Shown piece after piece: positions 13,414 to 21,536 of a stretch of DNA of 48,911 bases. The position numbers and the translations under genes are program-made. The DNA lies in IMG/VR virus record IMGVR_UViG_3300042335_000790, positions 1 to 48,911 of that record, one strand, 5' to 3'. Origin of the DNA: a virus. A model generated the notes under the pieces. It did no database searches. It saw nothing but the letters and a program-made list of their open reading frames with translations, and was not told the origin of the DNA. Position 1 is the first letter of the stretch. The number at the start of each line of letters is the position of its first letter.

Positions 13414-13964
13414 AGATACACGATTCTTTCCCCGTGACAGAGGAGGAGTACCTCCTTCTAGACAGCAAGTTCGGCGAACTTTGCGAGTATCAGGCTTGGC
13501 AACTCATAAAGAAGAACACGAGAAACAACCACACCGACAATCAAGAGGACATAGCCCAGGACATGCGGATAGCTTTGTTGCGGGCGGCGTCCTACTACAA
13601 GCGGCAGTGCTACATAGAAGCCTGCATTGATTTGTGCAAGAAGCATGCGAAAGACCCAGTCATAAAGTCTGTTGTGAAGCAACTCGCCAACCTGTGGAAG
13701 AACAAGACCAGACACGGAGCCAATAAGCAGAAATTTGGACCTCACCAAGAAAAGATGCTTGACAAGATCGTGAGGGTTCTGCTTCCCATCAAGGAACGGC
13801 CCGACAAGAAGGCCTCGCTCAGGATAGACACCAAGTTCACGACTTATTGCAAGGCCATAACATGGAATGCGCAGAAGTCGCTCGGCAAGAGGATAACGAG
13901 GGAGAAGGGCATACGGACCGGAATGGTTTCTTTGTCCGAATATGATTATCTGGGCGGTAATTGA
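13410..13964 (+). CDS. putative phage sigma factor (gp55-like)
   Basis: A 184-residue protein with a sigma region 2-like layout. QAWQLIKKN...DNQEDIAQDMRIALLRAASYY (residues 30-65) resembles regions 2.1-2.2 of ECF-type and T4 gp55 sigma factors. A helical basic insert follows, then FTTYCKAITWNAQKSLGKRITREKG (about 145-170), like 2.3-2.4. There is no region 4. T4 gp55 has the same small size and directs RNA polymerase to late promoters. Coupling to the polymerase gene through an ATGA overlap fits the replication-transcription link of T4-like phages. The assignment rests on pattern similarity and could be wrong. Confidence 0.5.
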   Translation: MKIHDSFPVTEEEYLLLDSKFGELCEYQAWQLIKKNTRNNHTDNQEDIAQDMRIALLRAASYYKRQCYIEACIDLCKKHAKDPVIKSVVKQLANLWKNKTRHGANKQKFGPHQEKMLDKIVRVLLPIKERPDKKASLRIDTKFTTYCKAITWNAQKSLGKRITREKGIRTGMVSLSEYDYLGGN

Positions 13965-14000
13965 TATATAACTGATGGCTTTTGACCAAGGAGGTCAACC

Positions 14001-14393
14001 ATGCAGAGACGGATTTTTTTGGTGGTCGGCGGAGTTTTGGCCGCCGAGTGCATTGCCGGTGAACCGACGAAGGCCATTGCTTTGGATATTAATTCCTACG
14101 AGAGCGCAGTTAGATTTGCCAAGGATTCTGGCGGCCGGGCATATGTGCTCTTCGTCGGAAGCCGGTGCGATTGGTGCGAACGTCAGAAAGAGATTATGGA
14201 GGATAGTAGGGTCATAGACGCATTGAAGCCTTTCTTTGTCGCTTATGTGAATGTTTCGGAGAACAAGGATGTTTCAAGGTTTCATAAGGTGAGGGTGGTT
14301 CCCACGCATATGATTTTGGATCAGGAGGGCGAGGTCGTGAAAAGATTTCAAGGTTATCAGGACGCGAAAGAATTTTTGGAGTGGATCGGCTAA
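14001..14393 (+). CDS. exported thioredoxin-fold protein with CxxC
   Basis: A 130-residue protein. A short signal peptide (RRIFLVVGGVLAAECIAG) precedes a thioredoxin-like domain with the redox pair Cys56-Asp-Trp-Cys59 and a cis-proline at Pro101 (VVPTH). The AYVLFVGSRCDWCE arrangement is close to the DsbD C-terminal/thioredoxin_7 group. It is probably a periplasmic thiol-disulfide protein. A strong AAGGAGGT site lies ten bases before the ATG. The gene stands alone between the sigma-like gene and a convergent HNH gene. A Cys in the signal region (AAEC) is not a good lipobox. Confidence 0.75.
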   Translation: MQRRIFLVVGGVLAAECIAGEPTKAIALDINSYESAVRFAKDSGGRAYVLFVGSRCDWCERQKEIMEDSRVIDALKPFFVAYVNVSENKDVSRFHKVRVVPTHMILDQEGEVVKRFQGYQDAKEFLEWIG

Positions 14394-14692
14394 TCCCAGT
14401 GTTCGTTTCCGTTTTCGTCAAAGTAATGCAGAATCCATCCGGAAGTTGAATAGTATTTTCTGTCAACCTTGATTTTGCCGCTGTGTATTTTTCTATGGCA
14501 ACTTGAGCAAGCCACGACCGTGTTGAGTTCAACGTACTCGCCGCCTTGTTCTCCGGGGACGATCCGATGCACGTCCAGAGTGCAGTATTCATCCGTGCCG
14601 CAGAATTTGCACCTCTTGTCGGTCTTCTTCTTGTTTGCCTTGTTGATCAACTTTTTCTTTCTCGGCATCCAATAAACTAGCGTTGTCTTCAT
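14390..14692 (-). CDS. HNH endonuclease
   Basis: About 100 residues, with the treble-clef HNH motif CKFCG ... LDVHRIVPGEQGG ... LNTVVACSSCHRKIH. The paired CxxC motifs hold zinc and the VHR and CHRKIH histidines would be catalytic. It is the standalone type seen as phage homing endonucleases or packaging-associated nickases. The start could be ATG at 14692, 14668 (MPRKKK) or 14725; no ribosome site is decisive. It overlaps the thioredoxin-fold gene by four bases on the opposite strand and is divergent from GMP reductase, so it looks like an insertion between two plus-strand genes. Confidence 0.8.
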   Translation of the reverse strand: MKTTLVYWMPRKKKLINKANKKKTDKRCKFCGTDEYCTLDVHRIVPGEQGGEYVELNTVVACSSCHRKIHSGKIKVDRKYYSTSGWILHYFDENGNEHWD

Positions 14693-14728
14693 AATAAGAA
14701 TATTGTATATTGAACCGGGAGCCATAAC

Positions 14729-15763
14729 ATGAGAATTGAAAACGACATAAAACTTGACTATTCCGACGTGCTCATATGTCCCAAGCGATCCGAGTCGCCA
14801 AGTCGCAGGAATGTGGTTCTAGAGCGAAGGTTCAAATTTTTGAATTCGCGTGCGGAGTGGGAGGGGGTTCCCATTGTCGCGGCCAATATGGCGAACGTGG
14901 GCACATTTGGAATGGCCAAGGCCCTCGCGGGATTCAATATGCCGGCTTGTCTTCACAAGCATTATGAAATTGATCGTTTGGTTAAATTTTTTTCCGAAAA
15001 CACTGCCTTTTATGCGATGGGCATCAAGGATGAAGATTTGACAAAGTTTCATGAATTTGTCAGATCGTTCGGACGTAATCCGGATATGATATGTCTTGAT
15101 GTGGCAAACGGATACACGAGGCATTTCGTGGATCACTGCAAGAAAATCAGAGACAAATGTCCCGGATCAATATTGATGGCCGGGAATGTCTGTACCCCCG
15201 AGATGGTCCAAGAACTTCTTCTTGCTGGCGGCGTGGATATTGTGAAGATAGGCATAGGTCCGGGATCGGCGTGTACGACAAGAGTTGTCACGGGCGTAGG
15301 ATTCCCGCAATTTTCTAGCACGATAGAGTGTTCGGATGCCGCCCACGGTCTCAAGGGTCATATAGTAGCCGACGGTGGCTGCACGACTCCTGGAGACGTC
15401 GCCAAGGCCTTCGGTGCGGGGGCTGATTTTGTTATGCTCGGAGGCATGTTTGCCGGTCACGATGAATGTGAGGCGGATTGGGAGTATGATTCTGCCGGAG
15501 AAAAAACATTCATGCGGTTCTACGGAATGAGCAGCAGGGAAGCCATGGAGAAATTCAATGGGGGCGTTGCCGGATACCGGGCTGCCGAAGGCAGGTCTGC
15601 CAAGGTTCCGTATCGCGGACCTGTGGAGTCTACGGTTCAAGAAATACTCGGAGGTCTGAGGAGTGCCTGTACTTACGTGGGTACTGAAAGCCTCAAGGAC
15701 TTCAGCAAGTGCTGCAAATTCGTCAGGGTCAACAACACTCACAACAGAATATTTGAGAACTGA
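14729..15763 (+). CDS. guaC: GMP reductase
   Basis: A 344-residue TIM-barrel enzyme of the IMPDH/GMP reductase family, full length compared with E. coli GuaC (347). It reduces GMP to IMP and ammonia with NADPH. The catalytic loop GIGPGSACTTR (Cys182) and the phosphate-binding IVADGGCTTPGDVAKAFGAGADFVMLG region are intact, and the N-terminal LDYSDVLICPKRS opening is characteristic of GuaC. No CBS domains are present, which separates it from IMPDH. In a phage it would rebalance purine pools from host RNA/DNA breakdown, in line with ThyX and dNMP kinase elsewhere in the window. It stands just upstream of the replicative helicase. Confidence 0.9.
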   Translation: MRIENDIKLDYSDVLICPKRSESPSRRNVVLERRFKFLNSRAEWEGVPIVAANMANVGTFGMAKALAGFNMPACLHKHYEIDRLVKFFSENTAFYAMGIKDEDLTKFHEFVRSFGRNPDMICLDVANGYTRHFVDHCKKIRDKCPGSILMAGNVCTPEMVQELLLAGGVDIVKIGIGPGSACTTRVVTGVGFPQFSSTIECSDAAHGLKGHIVADGGCTTPGDVAKAFGAGADFVMLGGMFAGHDECEADWEYDSAGEKTFMRFYGMSSREAMEKFNGGVAGYRAAEGRSAKVPYRGPVESTVQEILGGLRSACTYVGTESLKDFSKCCKFVRVNNTHNRIFEN

Positions 15764-15790
15764 TCGCCGCTCCCTCAATTAGGATCGTAC

Positions 15791-17398
15791 ATGGAAGAAA
15801 TTGAAATTGAAGAGGGCGATCTTACTCCCGAAGAGCGGTCTGAACTGGACAGGCTCACCAAGGAGGCCGAGTCCTCCGAGAAGTACAAGTGGGATGAGGA
15901 GTTCCAGCGCACCATAGTTGGACTTCTGCTGAATGACAGGTGGTTTGCGACCCAGTGCAGGGACCTCATCCTGCCTTCTTATTTTCTTGATGAGCGACAC
16001 CAGATCGTGTGCAAGGTTCTGTTTGACCACATGGAGTCCTACAACACGATCCCGACCCGCGTGCAGGTGATGCAGGGCGTTAAGGACAGGGTGTCCCACA
16101 AGAGCGACAATGTAATTTTGGAGTACGTGGCCGAGGCCGAACTGATATATAAGAAATTTGTGCCGGGCCTCGACAGTCGAGAGTATTTTCTGGACAAGAT
16201 CGTCAACTTCGCAAAGTTGATGGGACTCAAGACCGCGTTTGATCAGTCGCTCGGCCTCATAAAGCGCGATCCCGAGAGCGAGTCGACCTGGACCAAGATA
16301 CAAGACATCCTGAAGACGGCCTTGCTAGTTGATCGCAATTTTGAGGAGGGGTTGAATTACTTTGACACCTTTGAAGAGCGGTATGCGAGGATGCAGCAGG
16401 AGGAGCAGGCGAGGGAGAGGTTCACCAGTGGATTTGAGGCCATAGACGACGCTCTCCTCGGGGGAGGATGCCACAGGGGCGAGATATATTCATGGATAGG
16501 ACTCAGTGGCAGCGGCAAGTCGCTTGCTCTCGTGGGGGCCGCCCTCAAGAACGTGACTCAACTCGGAAAGAAGGTTCTTTATATATCCTTGGAGATGGGT
16601 GAGGATTCCATAGCCGAGAGATTTGACGCTCAGATCGCGGGTGTGGACATCAATAAACTTCAGGAGATGAAGGATAGGGTCAAGGCGGCATTTGATGATT
16701 TTACCCATGACAAAGACGACCGCAGGATGCTCGTCATCAAGCAGTTCCCTGCGGGAAGCATGACTGTGGCCACCCTCAAAGCCTACATGCAGCAACTTCA
16801 GATGATGGGCTTCACGCCCGACTTGCTCGTCATAGACTACATCGGTGAAATGAAAGATTATCCGGGCATCCCCACGTACGAGTCCAGATATAGGATTGTG
16901 CGAGATTTAAGAGGCTTGGCGACCGAAGACAATATCTGCATATTCACGGCCATGCAGCCCAACAAGGACGCGAGAGAGGCGCAGAAGAAGGACGGCTTGG
17001 GTGACGGCGTCATAGACGACACAAATCTCGCCGACTCCTACGGCCAGATCAGGCCCTTGGACGGGTGTTGGAGCATCAACCAGATGCAGGCCGAGAAGGA
17101 GGCCGGCATCGCGAGAATATTCGTGATCAAGCACCGTCACGGAAAGAGCAGGTTTACCTGTTGGGCGAGGTTCAACAAAGAAACCCTGCAGATGAAGCAG
17201 ATCAGCGAGTTGGAATACAACAAAATATGGCGTGAATACTCTTTCAAGAAGACCGACAGGGCTGCCGACGTAGACGCCCAAGCGGACATGCTCGCTGCCA
17301 AATTGAAGAAGAGCAAGAAAAAATTCAGCGATGACATGGGATACGACGATCCCGATTCGCCCGACGTACAACCAACCTTGGAGAATAATGATGAATGA
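15791..17398 (+). CDS. replicative DNA helicase, DnaB/gp41 type
   Basis: A 535-residue RecA-fold hexameric helicase. An N-terminal DnaB-like helical domain (residues about 35-180, FQRTIVGLLLNDRWF...LPSYFLDERHQ) precedes the motor. Walker A is GLSGSGKS (237-244) and Walker B is LLVIDYIGEM. The segment KVLYISLEMGEDSIAERFDAQIAGV is the conserved H1a/H2 region of DnaB and T4 gp41. It unwinds the replication fork. The C-terminus is charged and disordered. The stop overlaps the uvsY-like start, so recombination mediator and helicase are made together. AGGA lies eight bases before the ATG. Confidence 0.9.
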   Translation: MEEIEIEEGDLTPEERSELDRLTKEAESSEKYKWDEEFQRTIVGLLLNDRWFATQCRDLILPSYFLDERHQIVCKVLFDHMESYNTIPTRVQVMQGVKDRVSHKSDNVILEYVAEAELIYKKFVPGLDSREYFLDKIVNFAKLMGLKTAFDQSLGLIKRDPESESTWTKIQDILKTALLVDRNFEEGLNYFDTFEERYARMQQEEQARERFTSGFEAIDDALLGGGCHRGEIYSWIGLSGSGKSLALVGAALKNVTQLGKKVLYISLEMGEDSIAERFDAQIAGVDINKLQEMKDRVKAAFDDFTHDKDDRRMLVIKQFPAGSMTVATLKAYMQQLQMMGFTPDLLVIDYIGEMKDYPGIPTYESRYRIVRDLRGLATEDNICIFTAMQPNKDAREAQKKDGLGDGVIDDTNLADSYGQIRPLDGCWSINQMQAEKEAGIARIFVIKHRHGKSRFTCWARFNKETLQMKQISELEYNKIWREYSFKKTDRAADVDAQADMLAAKLKKSKKKFSDDMGYDDPDSPDVQPTLENNDE

Positions 17399-17915
17399 AT
17401 TGAACAAACTGATTCCTCAGTCCGACATTGACGCGATGAACCCCCACGCCCAGACCACCATCAAGATCGGTGGTCAGGAGGTGGTGTTGGACAACTCGAG
17501 ACTGGCCTTCAACGAGGTCAGCCTCAATAATTTCATGGAGAATCTCGCACTTTGGTACGACTACTTCAGCCAGAAACTCGCCGAGGCCGAGGCCATACTC
17601 TCCTACAAGGAGTACGAGTACGACGTTCTCTTCTCGGCTGCGTACGAGAGGAGCAAGGAAGGAGGCTGCACCGACAAGCTCGCCGAGGCCAACGCCAAGA
17701 AGGAGCCCAACGTGTGCGATGCAAAGAAGGAGATCATTGGTGCCAAGCACAAGGTCACCCTGCTCAAGCAGCACCTGAAGTCATGGGACAAGGCCCACGA
17801 GAACGCGATGAGCCGGGGGCACATGATCAGGAAAGAGATGGACAAGCTCAACACGGACATAGTGTTCAAGAGCAGGGACGATCAGGTTTCCGGCATAGTC
17901 GGCCGGCACGGCTGA
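17388..17915 (+). CDS. uvsY: UvsY-like recombination mediator
   Basis: A 175-residue helical protein whose layout follows T4 UvsY: an NFMENLALWYDYFSQKLAEAEA helix pair like the T4 LYSKWLNKHSSIKKEM region, a charged middle (residues about 70-110), then LKQHLKSWDKAHENAMSRGHMIRKEMD, matching the T4 C-terminal helix with its SRG element. UvsY loads UvsX on gp32-coated ssDNA. The resemblance is in order and motif, not high identity. Position between the gp41-type helicase and a repair glycosylase, with uvsX and an SSB nearby, supports it. Start is ATGATG at 17388/17391, overlapping the helicase stop. It ends in a TGATG overlap with the next gene. Confidence 0.6.
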   Translation: MMNELNKLIPQSDIDAMNPHAQTTIKIGGQEVVLDNSRLAFNEVSLNNFMENLALWYDYFSQKLAEAEAILSYKEYEYDVLFSAAYERSKEGGCTDKLAEANAKKEPNVCDAKKEIIGAKHKVTLLKQHLKSWDKAHENAMSRGHMIRKEMDKLNTDIVFKSRDDQVSGIVGRHG

Positions 17916-18499
17916 TGAACTACTTAGTAGACCCCCAGAACATAACGAAGTTTGACTGCGACGAGCAGGAACTTCAGTTGTTGATTCTTTTCTGGATATG
18001 TGCGGCGGGCAAGAAGGCGACCACTGCGGCCGCGAACCTTTGTCGAATTCTTGAGCGTGGCCGTTCCTTGTTCGGGGTTGAAGAACCGTTTGAGATCATA
18101 AGCAGATTCGGTCCGGACTTGGCGGAGACCATGAGGACCCACGGCATCGGATGCTACAACAACAAAAGTAGGTCCATGCTGGACCTCGTAGACAAGGGGC
18201 TTGATCTTTCCTCCTGTTCTGTGGCTGATCTGGAGCACGTCGTCGGCATCGGTCCAAAGACGGCCAGGTGCTTCGTCATGCACAGCAGGAGGAACGTGAG
18301 GCACGCCGGTCTGGACACGCACGTCTTGAAGTACATGAGAGAAAGGGGCCTTGAGGTACCCAAGTCAACACCCACGGGACGTAAGTATCTGGAGATAGAG
18401 AAAAAATTCATTGAGATGGCGGATTCGTCCGGGAAAACTATTGCTGAATTTGACCTAGAGATATGGAGGAGATACAGCTCAAAATCAAGGAGTGAATAG
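17915..18499 (+). CDS. HhH-GPD DNA glycosylase
   Basis: A 194-residue all-helical protein of the endonuclease III/MutY/OGG superfamily. The helix-hairpin-helix is LEHVVGIGPKTARCFV (106-121) with Lys115 at the position of the Endo III Lys120 nucleophile. The conserved catalytic Asp is Asp134 in LDTHVLK. Both residues suggest a bifunctional glycosylase/AP lyase. No C-terminal 4Fe-4S cysteine cluster is present. It would excise damaged or modified bases; the substrate is unknown. The start is fixed by the TGATG overlap with the uvsY-like gene; the frame continues upstream without meaning. Confidence 0.8.
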   Translation: MNYLVDPQNITKFDCDEQELQLLILFWICAAGKKATTAAANLCRILERGRSLFGVEEPFEIISRFGPDLAETMRTHGIGCYNNKSRSMLDLVDKGLDLSSCSVADLEHVVGIGPKTARCFVMHSRRNVRHAGLDTHVLKYMRERGLEVPKSTPTGRKYLEIEKKFIEMADSSGKTIAEFDLEIWRRYSSKSRSE

Positions 18500-18526
18500 T
18501 ATCTCATCCGGTCACTAGATTATTTT

Positions 18527-19147
18527 ATGTTGGAAGAGATCGCCGACAACATACGGCAGAAACTTAAAAACCAGCACGTTCCTCCAAGGATACTCTTGGA
18601 CAGGTTCAGGCTGATAGACGAAAACTCGCGCAGGAGCGGACAATATCTTGATCCGAACTACCTGCCGTTTTATTACCATCTATCCAAATTCGTCCATCCC
18701 AAAGAAATCCTGCACGTCGGCTTGGACCTCGGACTTCCGAGTTGCTGTTTCCTTCTCGGATCAAAGTCCGTCACGGGGGTTCTTGGTTTTCAAAGAAAAT
18801 CTAAATTTTTCTATTCTCCGAGGATCGCCGTCTCCAACATGAGGGACGTTAAGGGGAAGAGATTGAACGTGGGATTCCATTACGGATCAATTTTAGACGA
18901 CGACATGCAGAAAAAAATGTCCGGAGGCGTGGACCTCGTTCTTATAACGGAAAGGTGCTCGCACGATCAAATTTCCGAGACTCTTGAAGTTTGTTGGGAA
19001 AGAACGAGACTGGACGGGTTCTTGGTGGTAGATCACATATCGGGCAAGGACGGCTTCGGAGACGTGTGTAGAAACTTTTGCAAATCAAAAAACGCACCCT
19101 TTATAGATTTGGCCACTAGATACGGCACTATGATCATACGAAAGTGA
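18527..19147 (+). CDS. putative class I methyltransferase-fold protein
   Basis: A 206-residue protein with a Rossmann-like core: KEILHVGLDLGLPSCCFLLG (residues 59-78) resembles the SAM-binding motif I strand-loop-helix, VDLVLITERCSHDQISETLEVCWERTRLDGFLVVDHI resembles motifs IV-VI of small class I methyltransferases. The glycine loop is not canonical (G-L-D-L-G-L-P-S), so SAM binding is uncertain. No ribosome site is visible before the ATG. The substrate is unknown. Confidence 0.45.
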   Translation: MLEEIADNIRQKLKNQHVPPRILLDRFRLIDENSRRSGQYLDPNYLPFYYHLSKFVHPKEILHVGLDLGLPSCCFLLGSKSVTGVLGFQRKSKFFYSPRIAVSNMRDVKGKRLNVGFHYGSILDDDMQKKMSGGVDLVLITERCSHDQISETLEVCWERTRLDGFLVVDHISGKDGFGDVCRNFCKSKNAPFIDLATRYGTMIIRK

Positions 19148-19259
19148 GGGGGCGAACGAGTTCCATCACATGATCACTCCTAATGTGGTGACGAAACAGG
19201 TTGAAGCCGCTCTCAATGCTTGATGTCAAGAAAGATCAATCCTCTTACTATTTTATTTC

Positions 19260-19973
19260 ATGGGATATGAAATAGTGTTTCATTACAAGGAGGCTTCTTC
19301 TCCCGGTGTCTACGGGGACGAATTGAAGACCAAGAATTGCAAGATAGGGAAGGTCACCGAGGACGTGGGTTTGGAGGTTCTCGCGGCCAAGATCATGAGC
19401 CAGTTGGCCAGAAGGAATATACTTATCACCGACGTTGAAATATATGAATTCGCCAAGAAGAAGTTGAACTACAGGGAGACTTCCGACGGCATAGTTCTGA
19501 AAAACAAAAAATTCAGTTTTGACTCGGGCACGGTCCTCACGACCGATGAATTTTCCGAGGACGAAGATTTCAAGCCGATTCCGTCTCCATCCAGGGACTT
19601 GGCCGACCAATCGTGCCCGGTGACGAGGACTCAATCGCCGCGACCGCACAAGAGGGCCATTCGTCACGAGTTGTTTGAACCCGAGCCGCTCGCCCTCCAC
19701 AAGGCCCAGCAGAAGGGGCTCAAGTTCACGGTCGGCAAGAAATATCCCATTTATTCCGAATCGTCCATGGGCACCTCGGTGATCTACAAGACCACTGACG
19801 ACAAGGGGCGGGACGTGGACGTCAGTTCCGAATATTTCATGGCTATGGGGGCCGGACTCCTGCAGCAGGACGATGGCCCGAAGTACGTGGGGGCGGAGAA
19901 TCAGAAGGAAGAGATAAATCTTTGGCGGAACTACGAACAGACCGACATGCCCGATATAAGAGGAAGGAATTAA
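19260..19973 (+). CDS. hypothetical protein, 237 aa
   Basis: Not recognised. The N-terminal 75 residues look folded (alternating strand/helix). The middle (residues 100-150) is Pro/Ser/Arg-rich and likely disordered, and a short C-terminal domain follows. It is the first of two genes between the methyltransferase-like gene and the SSB promoter, ending two bases before the next ATG, so the pair is coupled. Replication-block location suggests a DNA-related accessory role, but no motif shows it. Confidence 0.65.
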   Translation: MGYEIVFHYKEASSPGVYGDELKTKNCKIGKVTEDVGLEVLAAKIMSQLARRNILITDVEIYEFAKKKLNYRETSDGIVLKNKKFSFDSGTVLTTDEFSEDEDFKPIPSPSRDLADQSCPVTRTQSPRPHKRAIRHELFEPEPLALHKAQQKGLKFTVGKKYPIYSESSMGTSVIYKTTDDKGRDVDVSSEYFMAMGAGLLQQDDGPKYVGAENQKEEINLWRNYEQTDMPDIRGRN

Positions 19974-19974
19974 A

Positions 19975-20400
19975 ATGGCTACAAAAAGACAGCAGGAGAG
20001 AAAGAAGAAGGCAAGGGAGCAGAAGGCCAAGGCGAGGGTTGAGGCTAGGAGGCACAAGTTGGCCTTGGTGAGGAAGGACGAGCGCAGATCGGTCGTTTTG
20101 AATCACAAGTTCAGAGACAAGATCAAGCCGATCGTCAATGATCCGGAGGCCAAGAAGAGACTTGAGGAGGCTGAGAATCGCCGTAATATAAAGAAGCTTG
20201 AAAACAACGCCGAGATATTAAAAGCTCTTGAAGAGGAGTACATGAGGGAAATGGAGCGGAAAAAGACCCTGAATCAGAACCTAGAGGCTGAAGGACATCT
20301 GACACTGGAAGACAAACTCGGGGCCTTGGAGGGTAAGGCGAGGGCCTCCATGGAAGGCGAGGAGCGGGAGACCGGCCGCATTGATCTGACCCAAAGTTGA
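19975..20400 (+). CDS. highly charged coiled-coil protein, 141 aa
   Basis: Not recognised. The first 40 residues are extremely basic (MATKRQQERKKKAREQKAKA), and the rest is alternating Lys/Glu helix with coiled-coil heptads up to about residue 100, then an acidic tail. The composition suggests nucleic-acid binding by the N-terminus. It is the last gene before the sigma70-like promoter of the SSB gene. Confidence 0.7.
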   Translation: MATKRQQERKKKAREQKAKARVEARRHKLALVRKDERRSVVLNHKFRDKIKPIVNDPEAKKRLEEAENRRNIKKLENNAEILKALEEEYMREMERKKTLNQNLEAEGHLTLEDKLGALEGKARASMEGEERETGRIDLTQS

Positions 20401-20429
20401 TTTGTTCTAAAAAAATCTGCTAAAGCCTA

Positions 20430-20458
20430 TTGACTTCTTATACGATATAACCTATAAC
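20430..20458 (+). promoter_or_regulatory. sigma70-like promoter of the SSB gene
   Basis: TTGACT, a 17-base spacer and TATAAC, 64 bases before the SSB start codon. It is close to consensus at both elements, so it is probably read by host RNA polymerase early in infection. A TTGTTCTAAAAAAA element lies 22 bases upstream. Confidence 0.7.
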
Positions 20459-20521
20459 ATGAACATGCGACGCAGATGCGACGCTTGAACTTGAGATAAC
20501 CTTTAACAACGGAGAACTAAC

Positions 20522-21451
20522 ATGGGACTTGATCTTGGCTCGCTTCAGAATGACTATAAGACGCTCAAATCCACAGAGGGATCGGGCGGTTCCTTCCTTG
20601 AGAATTTTGTCAGAATGCCCGAGGGCAAGGGAAGCGTCGTGATGCGTCTTCTTCCCCCCGCTCCCAAGGGCTCCTTCGGCCGCGACGACAACCCCTTCTA
20701 CCTCGTCACCGCCCTTCACAGGGTGAACGGCAAGAGCCTCCACGACATCCGCGACTATGTGGGTGGCAAGTGGGTCGGCAAGAACCCGATCGTGGAGTAC
20801 ATGAGGCTCCTTTGGAAGGAGAGCGAGCAGTCCGCTCCCGCCGAGGCCGAGCAGAAGCGGAACCTCTACAGGCAGATCAAGCCGATTGAGAGGTATTACT
20901 ACAACGTGATCGTCCGCGAGGAGAGGTCCGAGGACGGCACCGTCAAGAAGAACGTTGGTCCCAAGATTCTTTCAGTCGGCAAGACCGTCCATGAGATCAT
21001 TCTTCGTGGCATTCTTGGCGACAAGGAGATGAACCAGCCCCAGTTGGGCGACGTTACGGAATTCAAGACAGGTTACGACTTCAAGCTCGTGAAAACGATC
21101 CGCAAGTCGGGAGAGCAGAGTTTCCCCAATTACGAGGGTTCGCACTTCCTCGAGCAGTCGCCCGCCGGTGATCCCGACGAGTGCAAGCGCTGGATGACGA
21201 GCCTCCACGACCTCAAGGCCCTCAGGGTCCTTAAGACCTACGAGGAACTTGAGCACGAGTTGCTTGTCCATCTGGGACTCAAGCAGGACGCGGGCGGTTT
21301 TGATCCGTCTAAGTACTCGTCCAAGCCCGCCGTTGCTGAACAGGCTCCCGCCAAGCCCGCAGTGGCCGCCGTCAAGGTTGAGTCCGATGATTCGGACGAC
21401 GACGAGATCGCCGACAAAGATTTTCTGGAAGAGTTGAGAAAGCTCGGTTGA
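20522..21451 (+). CDS. 32: gp32-like single-stranded DNA-binding protein
   Basis: A 309-residue protein, the size of T4 gp32 (301). The core has the look of phage SSBs (VVMRLLPPAPKG, PFYLVTALHRV, IERYYYNVIVREE). The last 25 residues form the typical acidic tail (SDDSDDDEIADKDFLEEL) used to bind partner replication proteins, preceded by an Ala/Pro linker. The Zn-binding Cys/His set of T4 gp32 is not evident. It has its own promoter upstream and a strong terminator downstream, as expected for a protein needed in large amounts, and sits next to uvsX. Confidence 0.8.
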   Translation: MGLDLGSLQNDYKTLKSTEGSGGSFLENFVRMPEGKGSVVMRLLPPAPKGSFGRDDNPFYLVTALHRVNGKSLHDIRDYVGGKWVGKNPIVEYMRLLWKESEQSAPAEAEQKRNLYRQIKPIERYYYNVIVREERSEDGTVKKNVGPKILSVGKTVHEIILRGILGDKEMNQPQLGDVTEFKTGYDFKLVKTIRKSGEQSFPNYEGSHFLEQSPAGDPDECKRWMTSLHDLKALRVLKTYEELEHELLVHLGLKQDAGGFDPSKYSSKPAVAEQAPAKPAVAAVKVESDDSDDDEIADKDFLEELRKLG

Positions 21452-21463
21452 TTTGATAAGAGC

Positions 21464-21499
21464 GACCTCTCCCGGGGCAATCGGGCCCCGGGAGAGGTC
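21464..21499 (+). terminator. 15-bp perfect GC-rich hairpin terminator
   Basis: GACCTCTCCCGGGGC and its exact complement enclose a six-base loop (AATCGG), followed by a T/A-rich TAATTTAAT. It lies 12 bases after the SSB stop. It would end or attenuate SSB transcription before uvsX. The U-run is imperfect, so it may also act as an mRNA 3' stabiliser. Confidence 0.85.
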
Positions 21500-21536
21500 T
21501 AATTTAATCGTCGCACATCAAAAAAAGGAACAAATA

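Noticed and set aside
17552-17914. N-terminal extension of the HhH-GPD glycosylase
   Set aside because: The upstream frame only runs antiparallel to codons of the uvsY-like gene and has shadow-like Arg/Gln composition. The TGATG overlap start at 17915 fits the family.
19170-19223. 17-aa frame in the gap before the 237-aa gene
   Set aside because: Too short to support, poorly spaced from the nearest purine-rich site, and no similarity recognised.
21453-21536. Upstream start for uvsX
   Set aside because: This stretch would translate the terminator hairpin. The ATG at 21537 has a proper GGAAC/AAGGAAC ribosome site and matches the family start.
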